Notes under the pieces: generated by a model
What the model saw: only the letters and a program-made list of their open reading frames with translations
Told to the model about the DNA's origin: nothing
The model's database searches: none
Translations under genes and position numbers: made by a program
Shown: piece by piece, positions 37,605 through 50,014 of the stretch
How positions within the stretch are numbered: the first letter of the stretch is position 1
How the letters are laid out: every line of letters starts with the position of its first letter
Source of the DNA: Helichrysum umbraculigerum
Taxonomy: Eukaryota; Streptophyta; Magnoliopsida; Asterales; Asteraceae
Length of the DNA: 64,000 nucleotides
Direction: 5' to 3'
NCBI GenBank assembly: GCA_949592205.1
Contig: CATIUR010000003.1
Span: 144,251,259 to 144,315,258 of the forward strand

Positions 37605-40600
37605 TTAGCCATAGCTGAGTCGAGCGTCCAACTGCCTGACAGAGGTTTGTCGTCGAGGTGTTCCAATCTCACAAGCGTTGACTCTTGCAGCAAACCGTAA
37701 AGAACAAAGTGACTCGTTGATTGAGCTAGGAGCCGGTGAAACATTTACAACCATCAAAGTCTTTGAATCACCACCTAAGCAAGGCTGATTAAGTTCAAAT
37801 TCAAAATCAAATTCATCATTCATTTTCAAATACTCATAATAGCATTACCAATTAATCAAAATAATAATTAGATGTGTTCGTACCTGGAGAAGATATGTAA
37901 GTTTTGAGTTTCTGAAAGGTACGTGTTCTTCCTTCTTTGCTAACGAAAATATAACATCACTTAATGATGACAAACTTTTGTTAATAGCTTGAGTTTCTTT
38001 TAAACGATCGCCAGTTGACCCGCTTTTGGAAAGACGTTCACTACCCGCAAGATCAATAAGATTAAGAACACCGTGAACTTGTTGTTCCGTGCTCTAGAAT
38101 GTAATTCAAGATTTCATAATCAGCCATGACCGTGAAAGTTGATGTAAAGGTAAGAACCCGAAATTTAACTTACCTCATTAACACCGGTTATCCTAAGGGT
38201 GAACACAAAATGACTTCTTGATGATTGTTCATTCATCTGAGTCTTACCCACAGACCTAAATATGAAAGACATTAGAGAGGCCCTTATAACAACTCAAGTG
38301 ACCATAAGTAGAGGCGCAATTTCGACCCATTTACTCTTGAATGGACTGATTTGGGTTGTGCTAATGTCTAACAGGTCAAACGAGTAAAATTAATAACTAG
38401 ATAAATAGGAAACGAGTCAAATGGATTTAACGGGTCAAAATGTTATACTTACGAATTAAACCTCCTAATCATTTAAATTTAATAACATTAGATTACTATT
38501 TAGAAATATAATCATTATTTATTCAGAAAAGTTCTATCAAACTTGAATACGAAGTGTTTTGGGTCAACCAACTCGACCCGGGTTGTTTTTTTCCCATACG
38601 ACTTAAATTACCCGTCTGTCACCCAACCTGTCTGACCTGCTCACTTAGCCACCTTAGGGTTAAGGTATGTCCCAATACCTGCTTTGTGCAGCACGGTTTA
38701 ACAGAAACGACACTTCTCGACTGCTGCGCACATCAACTATGGTCAAGCCGGAAACATGTGTATTGCTATTTGCGTCATGTTTAATTGAGTACTGCTTAGT
38801 AGCCGACTCAGTTGAACAAGGTTGAGTTGTTGACAACAGGTCACGTATTGTTTCATTGTATATTTCCAACATTGAAACCTGTGAAACCACTATTTGTGAA
38901 ATGCTTCCTTTGGATCCTAAACAGGAAAATCAAACAACTTGATTGAGAAGTCAAACCTGCATTTCATACTTCCACCCTTGGTTTTGAAGCGTTTGTCTAG
39001 ACTCGAATATTTGTTCCAAAGAACGTGGTATCAACCCTTTGTCGTCATAGTTTCCAGGCGTACCCATCATTGTATGCGTTTTTCCAGATCCCGTTTGACC
39101 ATAGGCAAAGATACAAACCTGCATAAGTAACGAATCTACTTAATGCTTATATACTTGATAAACCAAAAGGTAAAGTGTATGTGGAAATTTCAATTCGTTT
39201 AATTATAATTGGGTCGACTTGGGTTGTGTTTTATGTGAAACATGTCAAATGGGTCAAATCATAATGGTTAGCTAAAAGGGGAAGATGTCCAAATGGGTCA
39301 AATGGGTTAAAAGTCGCCTAAAGTATATTGAAGCATCCTACCTCCTAAATCGTATTAGGTGAACATTTATATTATTGTACAATAATTTTGTTTTAGTAAT
39401 AATAACTACTACTAACTCGTTATTTATTTATGAAACTCAGGAACCTGTCCCATTTGACCATACTAAAAATGGTTTGTTTCAACCCAAACCCGTCTTTTCC
39501 CTGTTACCCGGCCCACTCTTTATTATGCTAAATATTGTTAAAAGATAGTTAGCAATGTGCGTGCATTACCTTATAACCGTCCAAAGCACTTTGCACAAGC
39601 TGTGAGACCTCCACAAACACCTCTTGTTGTGATGATTCAGGCACAAATACCTTATCAAACATGAACGAATGCTTTTGCCCTTTTTTTTTACAATAAAAAT
39701 GGTACTGATAAGTATACTACACACGGTCAAGAAAGTCAACTCTGCTCAAAAGGACAAGTCTTTATAGTACCTTGTTGCAATAGTTCAATGCCTCGGCCAA
39801 GATTTTCGATTGATGTAGGAAAAGATACGGCCTTTGTTTCAGAATCAGCAGCATCATCAAACAATAAAGGTCGTACCCTGCAAAAAACTCTTATATTCCC
39901 TTTCAATTCCTGACAAAACAGAAGCTCATTATTGTGACAATTTTTTGAAAGATAAATTACATGGAAATTGAAACGTACCAATATTTTTTTTTTTGAAAAG
40001 CAAAACGTACCAATATTGTGTTATGCAACTTCTTGCGTAAAGATTCTCCTTCAACAAGTTTCAATTCTGCCTCTGCTAATCGAAGCTGTAACTCAGAGTT
40101 AACTCTTTGTTGTTCTTCATATCCTGTTCTTATCTCAAATGCTGATACATCAGACATCTACAACATCGAAATGAATCAAGAATTTGTTACTTTTTAATTA
40201 GAAGGCACTCAAAATAACAAAATTTTATGATTATCAAATCAGTGATACCTCTAGCTTATTCTCAGCAGCAGCAAGTTTCTCTTGCAATTTTCTTATTTGA
40301 TCACTTTGAAAAGAACATGTCACCTGAAAAAATGATGGTAAGCAGAGGTGGCAATCTCAACAATTTACTTATAAATGGGCCAATATGGGTTATGTTTTAT
40401 CTCACTTTAGCTTTAAAGATAGTGGGTCAAACGGGTTGAAATCACCCAAGTGTTTTCCAATGCATAAAAACATCTAAATCGAGTTATTAAAAAAAATCAG
40501 ATTACCATTAGAATATTCCGTAATATATCTTCGATAGGCAACAGTCCCCCAAACCATTTTACAATAAGAACTAATTAATATATTGAATAACAAAATCAAT

Positions 40601-42324
40601 GTTTGGTTCCCTTAAAACTAAAATTACATCCCCCTCACCCCTCCTCACCCCTCTCCCAATAGAAACTTTTAGGTTTCATGACTGCCCGTATTGACCAGAA
40701 CCCACCCCATCTTGACACTTTAAACGAATTCATAAGCTGTCATATAAAAGAGTTATTATCAGTTCAAAGAAATATAAAAGAGTCATCAAATAAGAACCTC
40801 GAGCTCTTTGGACTTGGTTGTCAGGTTACCCAATTCAGCTGCTGACTTTCCAGTCCACTCCTTATATTTCAACACTTCAGCAGACAAATCTTGTACTGAT
40901 GACAATTGGCGATCACGGTCATCTCTCACTTGTTGTAAATCCAATCTTAAGCATCCTACTTCACTTGCCAATGCTTCTTTTAGCTTCATTGTCTCGATGC
41001 TACTTTCCTAATAATAGTCCACAGATTATAAGACATTTATTGAGATATAGAAAATTACTTGAGATATTATTATTAAATGACACTACCGACTTTAGTAGCA
41101 GCCAACTGATCTTGCAAAGAAGTGCAATGGCCCTTAATACTGCTAAGGTTCTCCAAAACCGCAACCTTTTCTTTCTCCACATTCTTGAGGATGTCATTGG
41201 TTTGATTAAGTTCTGATTGGAGCTTACTATTGTACTGTTGTAAGCTCGTGTTGTATTCTTGTAATCTCTTATACATATCATTGAGTGATAATATCTGACA
41301 ACCAGATAGATGAGACAGTTAGCATATCCACAACTTCATAACAGTACAGATATTTTCTCAAGGGATGTATGGTATGTGCTAAAGTAACACTCTTTTTAAA
41401 CTGCAAAAATATAATTCAGAGTATATATAACCTTTTGATTAGCACTTGAACTCTCTCTTTGAGCTCTTTCGAGATCTTCCAAGATGGAAGATTGTGATCT
41501 TTCTGCAGACAATCGAGCATCCTTCTCTTTTGTTAATGTTTCCATTGCAGCCTGAAATTTGTCTTGACCGTTATAAAGTCAAACTTTACTATCACCTTCT
41601 TTCTTTAAAATAACAAGATTAATCAAAACTTTACCAATTTATCTGATTCTTCTTTCACAAATTTCTCTTGTAAGGCAGAGTAATTCTTGCGTAACTCCAT
41701 AATTATCGAATTCAGTTCTTCTTCCTTTTGGTTCATTAGCATTTCTTGAAACAAATAAGTCAAAAGCACACATTAAAAAAAATATTTAATTCAGAAAAAT
41801 CTATCTATATACACTAAGAAATTGGGATGAAATTAGTAAATATTGTTTTAGGGAATCATATAATTATACCCATATCATTGCATTTCTTTTCTGCTGATTC
41901 CACCATCATGATATGTTTGTCTTGCTCTAATAAGAGATCCCCTTCAAGTTCTTGAAACCATTTAATACACAATCTAAGCCTTTTAATATACTCCATCATT
42001 ACATCACATTTCTCCTATATATAAAAAAGAATCACTAATCAAAATTGACATAACATATACAATTAAAAATCTTAACATAAGTTTCACATTACATTACAAA
42101 TTAAATGTAAAAGAGAACATTAAACTAACCTTGAGACTAAACTTGTTCTTGGGTTTAATCTTCTCATTCAACAATGCTTCAACATCTTCTCTTGTGAATT
42201 CAATAACTCCATAATCCGACCCGACACTACTAGCCGGCCCGACCCTCATACCTTGATCTTGGCCACCATTAACAACTGAAAAAACTTGTCGTGGCATTCT
42301 ACCACCATTCGTCGCCCCAACCAT
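37605..42324 (-). CDS. ATK3: Kinesin-14, ATK2/ATK3 type (C-terminal motor)
   Basis: Fifteen exons: 42130-42324, 41870-42014, 41635-41744, 41432-41551, 41091-41294, 40798-41007, 40249-40323, 40011-40157, 39771-39909, 39570-39679, 38957-39118, 38679-38878, 38174-38255, 37884-38093 and 37605-37784, giving 762 residues. The N-terminus (GSDYGVIEFTREDVEALLNE) matches ATK2/ATK3. A coiled-coil stalk spans about 80-400. The neck and motor start at ELKGNIRVFCRVRPLL (about 403). The P-loop GQTGSGKT is near 492, switch I NEQSSRSH and switch II DLAGSE follow. A C-terminal motor moves to microtubule minus ends and helps organise spindles. ATK3 is chosen over ATK2 because of neighbouring GAUT12 and FH5. The exon 5 donor (AAA/GTCGGT) is poor and is the least certain junction. 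Introns 6, 10 and 12 hold MITEs. Confidence 0.92.
38300..38656. mobile_element. GGGTC-rich hAT-like MITE in kinesin intron 12
   Basis: It begins AGAGGCGCAATTTCGACCC and ends near GCCACCTTAG, with GGGTCAAC and CGACCCGGG inside. It is intronic and leaves the flanking exons intact. Confidence 0.55.
39195..39520. mobile_element. GGGTC-rich hAT-like MITE in kinesin intron 10
   Basis: It shows GGGTCGACTTGGGTTG at the left, CAAATGGGTCAAATGGG in the middle, and CCCATTTGACC and CAACCCAAACCCG at the right. The precise ends were not resolved. Confidence 0.5.
40011..40017 (-). other. Duplicated splice donor at kinesin exon 8
   Basis: The exon-intron boundary motif AATATTG/GTACGTTT occurs twice, 32 bases apart: at the assigned donor (40011) and again inside the intron near 39971-39985, separated by a T/A-rich spacer. 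Use of the inner donor would add 32 bases and shift the frame. Confidence 0.5.
40343..40725. mobile_element. GGGTC-rich hAT-like MITE in kinesin intron 6
   Basis: It begins AGAGGTGGCAATCTC, contains GGGTCAAACGGGTTG, and ends near CCCATCTTGACAC. The left end is clear; the right end is approximate. Confidence 0.5.
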
Positions 42325-42962
42325 ACTTTAAACTAACTTTTTTAATGTTCTTGAATACAAGAATTTGTATATAATTAAAACCAAAAGAATGGTTGATGGG
42401 AAAACAAATGTGAGAATAATGAAGTGATGAATAAGGAGTATAGTTAGGTGCTGTTGTTACTTGTAAGGAAAGATTATGGGTTGTGGGAGAGCTAGTTAGG
42501 TGGGTCCATGAATTGATATAAAAGCTACCAAATATTGTAAAGTAAATTAAATTTGATTGCTTGTTTTTGCAGAGAAGAGGGTGATGGAGACGATGGAACT
42601 ATGAAAGTGAATTGAAATGGACTATATATTATTTTTTGAAAAGGAAAAATAAAAAAAGTTTGAATTTTTTAATAACGTTGGATTGGATATATTGTTGTAA
42701 CAAAAAATCCAAATTTTAGGGTTTGTTTATATATTTGAAATTTATATAATATTTTGGGTGTTGTATAAAATTTATAAGGCCGGTAGAGGGTGGTGGAATG
42801 GAATTGACTGTTTCTTCTAACAAATGGAGCAGGCTTGATGAGATAAATGCGAGGCCAGCGATCGACCATTTTTTCGAATATTTTTTTATATAAGAAACTT
42901 GAAACTATAAAGTATAAAGTTAGAGTATTAAATTAAATTTTATATCATGAAAGGGCTATTAC
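42325..42962. other. Upstream region of the kinesin gene
   Basis: Presumed promoter and leader of the ATK3-like gene near 42325, then AT-rich DNA. No other gene seen. Confidence 0.45.
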
Positions 42963-42965
42963 TTA

Positions 42966-43266
42966 GAGCACTGGGCATGGACAGCGTTCCATCAAAATTC
43001 TTCATCCAGAACAAGTGTTCTGCTACACCGTATCAACGTTCTCATCAATGTTCTCCTCAATGTTCTCGTGCAACATCCAATTTGAGACGTTGTTCTCTTC
43101 AATGTTCTCATTTTTTTTTTGTTTTTCCTCACACAAAGAATAAATCTAAAAACAAAAATAAGTTTTGAGAACACTGTCCAAAGCACTATCCACCCCACCA
43201 CAAAATCCTCAACAACAACATTCTCCCGAGAACACTGTGAAAACAAAATCACCACACCTTGTGCTC
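42966..43266. mobile_element. Tourist-like MITE with TTA duplication
   Basis: Terminal inverted repeats GAGCACTGGG at the left and CCTTGTGCTC at the right. TTA flanks both sides (42963-42965 and 43267-43269), the usual PIF/Harbinger target. The interior repeats GTTCTC/GAGAAC many times. Short ORFs within are spurious. Confidence 0.7.
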
Positions 43267-43906
43267 TTAGCGGTATGTAATTGACCTTCAAATAATGAGG
43301 TTGTGGTTTAAGTCTTTCGTAAAGGGTAAGATTTTTTTTTCATCAGTTAATAGGTTTCTAAATACTCATAGTCTAAAATGGAAAAATGCACCGGTTATGA
43401 TTATTTCTGAATGTATTTTTTTATTTCCTCATCCATATTTAATCTTGTAATTAACTTTTGTCAAAAATTAAATTAGAGTAATGTAATACCTTAACTAGTT
43501 TAGGATGAAATAATATGATGAATTCTAAAATACGCTATGTTGCATATACAGAATAGCATAAGTAAATGAGTATGATTTTCTGTGATTTTGGGACTATATA
43601 GTTGTTTGTTATATATTCAGAGTCAACTTTAGGTGTTATATTGAATTATCAGTTATACCCACTTTAGTGTCGGTTGTAGTTGACAAACTACCTCAACCAA
43701 TCAATTTGATGATAATTTTGTATCGTTCAAAAAACCAAGTATATACATAAAAGATGACTGGTGAGATCAATAATATTAGCAAGTATATATATGTGTCTCT
43801 GTCTATTAATTATTAATTATTAATTTATACTCCGTATATGATACAATATATTTATTCTTTTTATGTTTTTAGAACGGCATAAATATGATACTATATATAG
43901 CTAGGT

Positions 43907-44126
43907 GTGTTATCGGAGTGGCAGCTACATTTTGTGAGGAACGAGAGGCATACGATATTAGTCGTTGATTTCTGTGATCAATGGTCCAGATTTGTAAAAC
44001 TGCATTTCACGTAAATGCATTATTATTAAGATGCATCGGATCTGGGTCATTGATCACATAAATCAATTGTTGAGATCGTCTACCCCTCATTTCCTTAAAC
44101 TACAGTTGTCCATCAGAACGTTACCC
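43907..44126. mobile_element. Foldback MITE with about 90-bp arms
   Basis: The left arm (GTTATCGG, then GTTGATTTCTGTGATCAATGG) pairs with the right arm (CATTGATCACATAAATCAA, then GAACGTTAC). The arms account for most of its 220 bp. No clean target duplication was seen. Confidence 0.65.
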
Positions 44127-45784
44127 TATGATATTACGGAGTGTATTAATAATCAACATATTTAAAAGTTCGATTATGAAAATAAAAGGAGTGTTCTGGA
44201 ATTGTATGTAATGGGATTTTTGAACTAGATAATGATTAATTGCGACTTATTTTTCACGACAAATTAAAATCAACATATATATTAATTGAATGTACGTAGA
44301 AAATGTGTATCAAAATATATATTACCATCACTAGATTAACATAATATTAAACTCTAATTCTATTATATATTTAGCAATATAATGTTAATTACATGCAAGA
44401 TGCAAAGTTAAAGGGGGTAATAACATTTGGTAAAGTGATAGCTAGATCATTATAATTGAATATGCATTGCCTTACTACTCAAGCATTCTAGTGCTTCCTT
44501 TTTCGGGATTCCATGCAAACGTGAACACAACACAAGCTCTTATAATTATAACAATTTACCCATTTAAATGTTACTTGTATACAATTTTGGTGAAGTTTTA
44601 ACTTTTTTTTACTTTACTCGTGCATCTCGATCATTTAACATTTTGACATGTAAAGCAAACGGTTTAAGAATTTATTAGTGAAACTTATCATTATCGTTTC
44701 TAAGTTTTTGAAGGCTCGAGACAAAAGTACGTTAATTGTTACACTAAGGTTCAAATAAGTATATATAGTATGTGGAACGTAGTTTTGATGTTATATATAA
44801 AGCTAGTCCATGTTCAATAATGAAAACCCTTTACATTATGTTGTATTATTGTTTAACTATTAATTATATAGTACAAATACATAAAGAAACCCTAGAATAC
44901 TAATGGACCCAAGCCCGCCAATGCAATCGGGCTCTACCTAACTAATTAACTAATCTAAGTTACTTTCGACATAACGATATCGTTCTTTGTTATGCCTTAA
45001 TTTATCACCCATATCTTAAATATAATATAAGATTTACCTTTGTGACATCATCATTTAAATTAAATTAGAATAATCAATTAAACCCCTCTATTTATTTAGT
45101 TTTTACATAATCTATCAAAATCGGATTAATTAGTTAGGTCCCTCAATTTTATCTGTGTTAAAAATTATAATTTATATAATTTATATTTTAATTAAAGAAT
45201 TCAATACCCTATACATAGGTTTAAGATCTAGTTACCATATATAATTTGCATAATGGAGATAAAGTAGAACCCAAATCTAACCATTTTGGGTAAATCAATA
45301 GATAATGTCATATCATGAATAAGATAAGATAAGATTCAAGCTAATCAAATTGCAGAATCGAAAATAATTGTCACATTGAACTGTACATTAGTATAGCTAT
45401 AGGCTTTACATTTTTGGTAAGGGTGGTGATATTTTCAACATTCAAAATGATAAATCCACCACATATATGCATTAACAGATTGTACAGTAATGGTAAATAT
45501 ATCATCAAGACAACCATGTTAAAGAGCAGTAAATACTAAGAACAATGTGAACAACTACTTCCAGTACACAGTTTGTTGTAACTTTTTAAACAACTATTTA
45601 TCACGTCCAATTGGTCCGTAGGTAAAGACACATTACATTTATCAATTTTGTAATCAAAGTCTTTTTTCTATTTATTTATAGTTTTATGAGACATCATTTT
45701 AATACTAGTAAACAAAAGGAGTTATAATTTTTTTTATAGATATAACATGATTTTAATCATACAGATAATTATATATTCCCAATA

Positions 45785-46075
45785 ATTTCCTCCGGGGCCT
45801 ACTAAAGCTACCCCATTTCCCCCTTTTTACTATCTCATACCCCCTTCCACATGTCTAATCAATCACATCATTTTTATTTTTTTTACTTTCTGTCACTTAC
45901 CCCCCTCTTTTTCTAATTCCTACCTCTGATTAGTCTAAAACTGAAACTGATTCTGAACTGAACTGGGACCAATCTTAGAAAAGACTGAACTGGAAACGGA
46001 CTGTAATGGGCCCGGGGGTATATGATGGAATTCAGGGGTATCTTTAGAATACCCCTTTCCTAAAGTGAATGCACT
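45785..46075. repeat. Weak inverted-repeat element
   Basis: The left end GGGGCCTACTAAAGCTACCCC resembles the inverse of the right end GGGGTATCTTTAGAATACCCC region. It may be an old MITE; the boundaries are uncertain. Confidence 0.35.
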
Positions 46076-46133
46076 AGATAGATAATTTATGAAAAAAAAA
46101 TAGAAATACCAGTTTTAATGTGTTTATGAACAA

Positions 46134-46491
46134 TGTTATAGTGTTCCCAACGGCAGGGTCGGTTCTCCGTCGGTTGGAACCGACGGAACCGACACCAATG
46201 GCATGGAGCCGTCGGTTCGGTCCGTCAGTTTCCACATTCGGTTTTCCGACGCTTCATTAGTTTGCATGTGTGGGTCTCATCTTATATTTATTTTTTTTTA
46301 TTTTTGTTTAGTGTATGAAAATAAAGGTAAATTGGTACATGTGGGGCTCAAAAATTAAAGTTACGGTTTCACTTATGACAGTAATTAGTAAGTTGTTAGT
46401 CAGTTTCAGTCAGTTTTGAGAAAAGCTGACGTAGTGCTGATGTTACACAAAGTGACCAGTCGATTTTCAGTCACCATTAGGAATGGTCTAA
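46134..46491. repeat. Weak MITE candidate with CCGACGG repeats
   Basis: The left end (AGTGTTCCCAACGG) and the inverse of the right end (AGACCATTCCTAATGG) look like degenerate terminal repeats. The left third is rich in self-complementary CGTCGGTT/AACCGACG motifs. Confidence 0.35.
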
Positions 46492-48616
46492 TAATGCTTC
46501 TAAATACGGAGTATTTCATCTACTTTGGGCTTCTACATACAACTATATTCTGATCAAGACCGTTAAATATAGCTTTAATCAGTTGCCAAAATAATTAATT
46601 ATCAGTTATACCATAAATGGTTAATGGTGCCAATAAATATTGATTGAAAAGATTACGTAATAAGATGCTGAAGTTGCATCCGAAATCTAACAATAGCAGC
46701 GACCTTTTTCGTTTAAATTTATTTTGTTGCTTTCCATTTTTATCAGTATATAATTAATTAGCATTTGGACTTGTATTATTTTTAAGTGCAAAAACAAAGT
46801 GTTATAATTAGTGGTTTTTGTTTAACATGATTCTTAGAGATATATGTTTCCACGGTTATTTGAACGAAAATGATAAGTTTACAATTTCACAATTACGGTC
46901 GACGTTCATGACTCCATGTAATAGCTTCAAAAGTGTGCATCACTGTACACATAAACGATGCAGAATCATTCGATTGAAATTGATATTGAATTGAAAAACA
47001 ATAATTGTTGAGTAAACAACAATAGAATTACATCTTCATGAACCATGAATTGATAAAATGTGAGATCGAAGCGTTATAAAGTTAAGTTTCAGTAGGTATC
47101 TAAACAAACATTCGATAAAATGATAGCTTGATTAAATTAAATATAGGAGGCCAACATTTTACCTTATTAATTCATGACCAACGGTTTAATGTGAACACGT
47201 TCACATATTCATGTGTTGTTGAATGTTGAGATTTTATCTACTTAATATGAAAGACAAGTCTTGATTTCTTAAATAAGATAATACAAAATTATTAGTAGTT
47301 AGTGTATCAATTACCTAGTGACTATTGAACTAAGATGTCACTAGACCTCTATCTCCCTCTCTCTCTCCACAATTTGTTGGACATAAATTTAAGTCTCTCG
47401 ATGTGAGATTAAGTTTCATAGTGTATTAGGGCAGTGATTTTAGTGTTAACAATGTACTGCAACAATTGATAATTTGACACAAGTACTGTTGAAAAGATAA
47501 TATAATTTATGTTTGGTAATATATATAAGGTGAAAGATCAAAGGGAAATGCCTCAAATGAGGGGAATGGGGAGCAAGCCAAATTCACTGCATTTTAGGAA
47601 CAAATTTATAAGTTCAAAATGCAGTGTCCTTAAAATGCAGTAAATTTCATAGGTGCAAAACGCAATGTTGTTAAAATGCAGTGTGTGACACCCGTCAAAA
47701 TTAGGACTAGTGATTAGTGCCTAATCGAGTTTTAATACATGTAATTAGTTATGTGTTAGGCTAATTTGTGTATCAAATAATATATTGTTGAATATATACA
47801 AGTATGCGATTTGATTAAATCGTACAAGTTCCGAATTCGAATATAATTTGGTTAAATTAAATACGGACGTTGGTGAACAATTTAATTAAATAACATAACA
47901 TTATTTAATGAAATTATTATATCTCGAGAATATTATTTTTATAATATTTCAGTTCAAACCGTATCGTATATATATAGCAATTTACTTGATTTAAAATATA
48001 AACACGCGCGACAAAGCAACACGAGTTTAAGTTATAATTTATAACTACCACATAAAGTATTTTGATAAAATACTTCAACCCAATTTATCGGGGATTTATT
48101 CGCATTTTAAAAAGTATATTTAAAAGTAACTAAATATAATTAAACAATTAAACAATCGGGAAAACGACCACCGCACGGAGCGCAAATGCAGGGAGCAAAA
48201 ATTGGTGAAGCCCATATCGGTGGACCCCACTGAAATTCAGCCAAAAAGAGGGGGAAACCCTCCCCACCTCTCACTTTCACCATTTCCACTCTCTCTCTAT
48301 CTTCTTTTCTCTCAAAACATCACACAACCACCATCACCTTCAAACCCCAAATCACAACCTCAAACGACCTTAAATCGCTGAAGTTTTTAGAGAAAAAGAA
48401 TCACCGCGTCACGATCTACAATCCTATCTTTCCGGAATTTCATTTCGACACCGCGTAAGTTTCCGACAAAAACCCGAAACTCTCCGTTTTCGATTATTTT
48501 TACATGTTTATGGTTGATAATTGTCCAAAATGTTCATATAAGGGTTGGGTAAAAGTTTTGGAACCAATGGTCGCCGGAAAACACGTTTTCGGCTCAAAAT
48601 CCGGCGAACAGTTGGA

Positions 48617-48880
48617 AGTGTCGCTAGTGTGCCAAAAACAGTAGTAGCGACACTAGTCAAGTGTCGCTATGCCTATGTGTCGCCCCTATAGCGACACTAC
48701 TTAAGTGTCGCTGAAATACTTAAACATATTTAACTTAGCGACACTCCCTTAGTGACGCCAAAATTCATAAGTGTCGCCGTAGCGACACTACTCAAGTGTC
48801 GCCCAACTATTGAAAATCAGAAATATAGCGACACTTACTAAGTGTCGCCTAAGCCCGTAGCGACACTAGCTTAGTGTCGC
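48617..48880 (+). repeat. Array of six 23-nt stem-loops in LTR family B
   Basis: Six units of the form AGCGACACT - 5 bases - AGTGTCGCY are scattered over 264 bp. Loops read AGTCA, ACTTA, CCCTT, ACTCA, TACTA and AGCTT. Stems are almost perfectly conserved, with one base change in the third, while loops and spacers vary. Half-units (GTGTCGCTAG, GTGTCGCCCC) also occur. Conservation of pairing against variable loops suggests selection on structure or repeated copying. Confidence 0.92.
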
Positions 48881-49031
48881 CAAAAACAGAATACTTGCAA
48901 CTTTTTACCAAGTGTCGAGACCAAAATTTTATCACTCGATTTCACCCAGATTCAAGTCCAGATGCGTTTTTCACCAAAGCAATTTAATAGAAATAAAAAT
49001 TTTTCGAGCTGACCTGGCATCTCGACTCCAG

Positions 49032-49106
49032 CCAGGGGCCAGCCCCTTGGACCCCGCCAGGGGTTGCCACCCCTGGAACCCCGCTAACCAGGGGCGCTGC
49101 CCCCGG
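49032..49106 (+). repeat. Three tandem CCAGGGG hairpins in LTR family B
   Basis: Consecutive short inverted repeats: CCAGGGGCCAGCCCCTTGG, CCAGGGGTTGCCACCCCTGG, and CCAGGGGCGCTGCCCCCGG. The block is conserved in the inverted relative at 63246-63320, in contrast to the changed array next to it. Confidence 0.88.
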
Positions 49107-49519
49107 ACCCCCGTACTTAGATTTCGTAAGCACATTTCTCGCCAAGCGTCAAACTTGTACAACTTCAAAACGCTTATACGATACAACTTTTCAAACATAA
49201 TGAAATTTGCTATTCAAGTATAACGCTTCGAAATCAATGTGATAACATCAAGACTATTATTACAATTAATCACCAACGGGCCGTACACATTTTCAAACAT
49301 ACAATTCAATCAACCAAATCGTAGTAATTTGGACAAGTCAATCAACCAAATTGGGGTAATTTGGGCATCATAGATAAATAAACAATTACAAAGGTAGTCT
49401 TTCGAGATACCTGTACAATTAATAACCATTGCGTGTCGTGGACACACTCAGGTTACAAGTCTTCGGACATCAATTCACAGCTAATCAGTTCAAGTTATTC
49501 GATAAACAATCAAGGCTCA

Positions 49520-50014
49520 GGTGAGTCTCATGGCCCCTATTTTACTGCTTTTCAATCAGTGGTGTGATATTATTGCTTGTTTTGTTTTACAAGTTGAACG
49601 CAAGTACAAATCAAATCAAATACTACATGAGTTTCAAGCTAATCAATTTAAAGCCCTCCATAGCATAATCTGGTAATACGTAGTAGCGTGAATGTTAGTA
49701 TATGATATCATATAGGATTGACAATCCTCATCCGGGTTAGCACGCACTAACTGGTCAAACGGATGTATTAGCATTTGGGAAGACGAGTGTAGATTAGGCA
49801 CTCGTAGGAGGCATTTCAAGTTAGGTTTCCTTAAGTGAGCCTGACAACTCAAGTTAAGCTCAGACTATGTGCTCATGGTTGTATAACTTTTATTTTGCTT
49901 AATTGCATTTTAAATTCAATTATTAAATCTTGCGGTTCATACAAACATATGTGTTGACATACAAACTTGTGAGTTCACCAGGGTTTCGCTGACCAATTTT
50001 AGCATGTATCACAG
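49520..50014 (+). other. Possible intron inside LTR family B
   Basis: The donor CAG/GTGAGT (49518-49526) and the acceptor-like TATCACAG (to 50014) bound about 495 bp. Equivalent pairs lie in the inverted copy (62419-62904) and in LTR family A (61143-61603). No transcript is available here. Confidence 0.4.

Larger units (their letters stand above)
43270..47529. other. Gene-free AT-rich intergenic stretch
   Basis: More than 4 kb with no supported coding region on either strand. It holds a foldback element (43907-44126) and two weaker MITE candidates (45785-46075 and 46134-46491). Otherwise nothing was recognised. Confidence 0.5.

Noticed and set aside
48617..48880. Regular short repeats considered as a CRISPR array
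   Set aside because: Units are inverted pairs with 5-base loops and uneven spacers in plant nuclear DNA; no cas genes.
48912..49223. 103-codon frame with Pro/Gly-rich middle
   Set aside because: Translation of the CCAGGGG hairpins inside the LTR; the inverted copy does not keep it as a coding frame.
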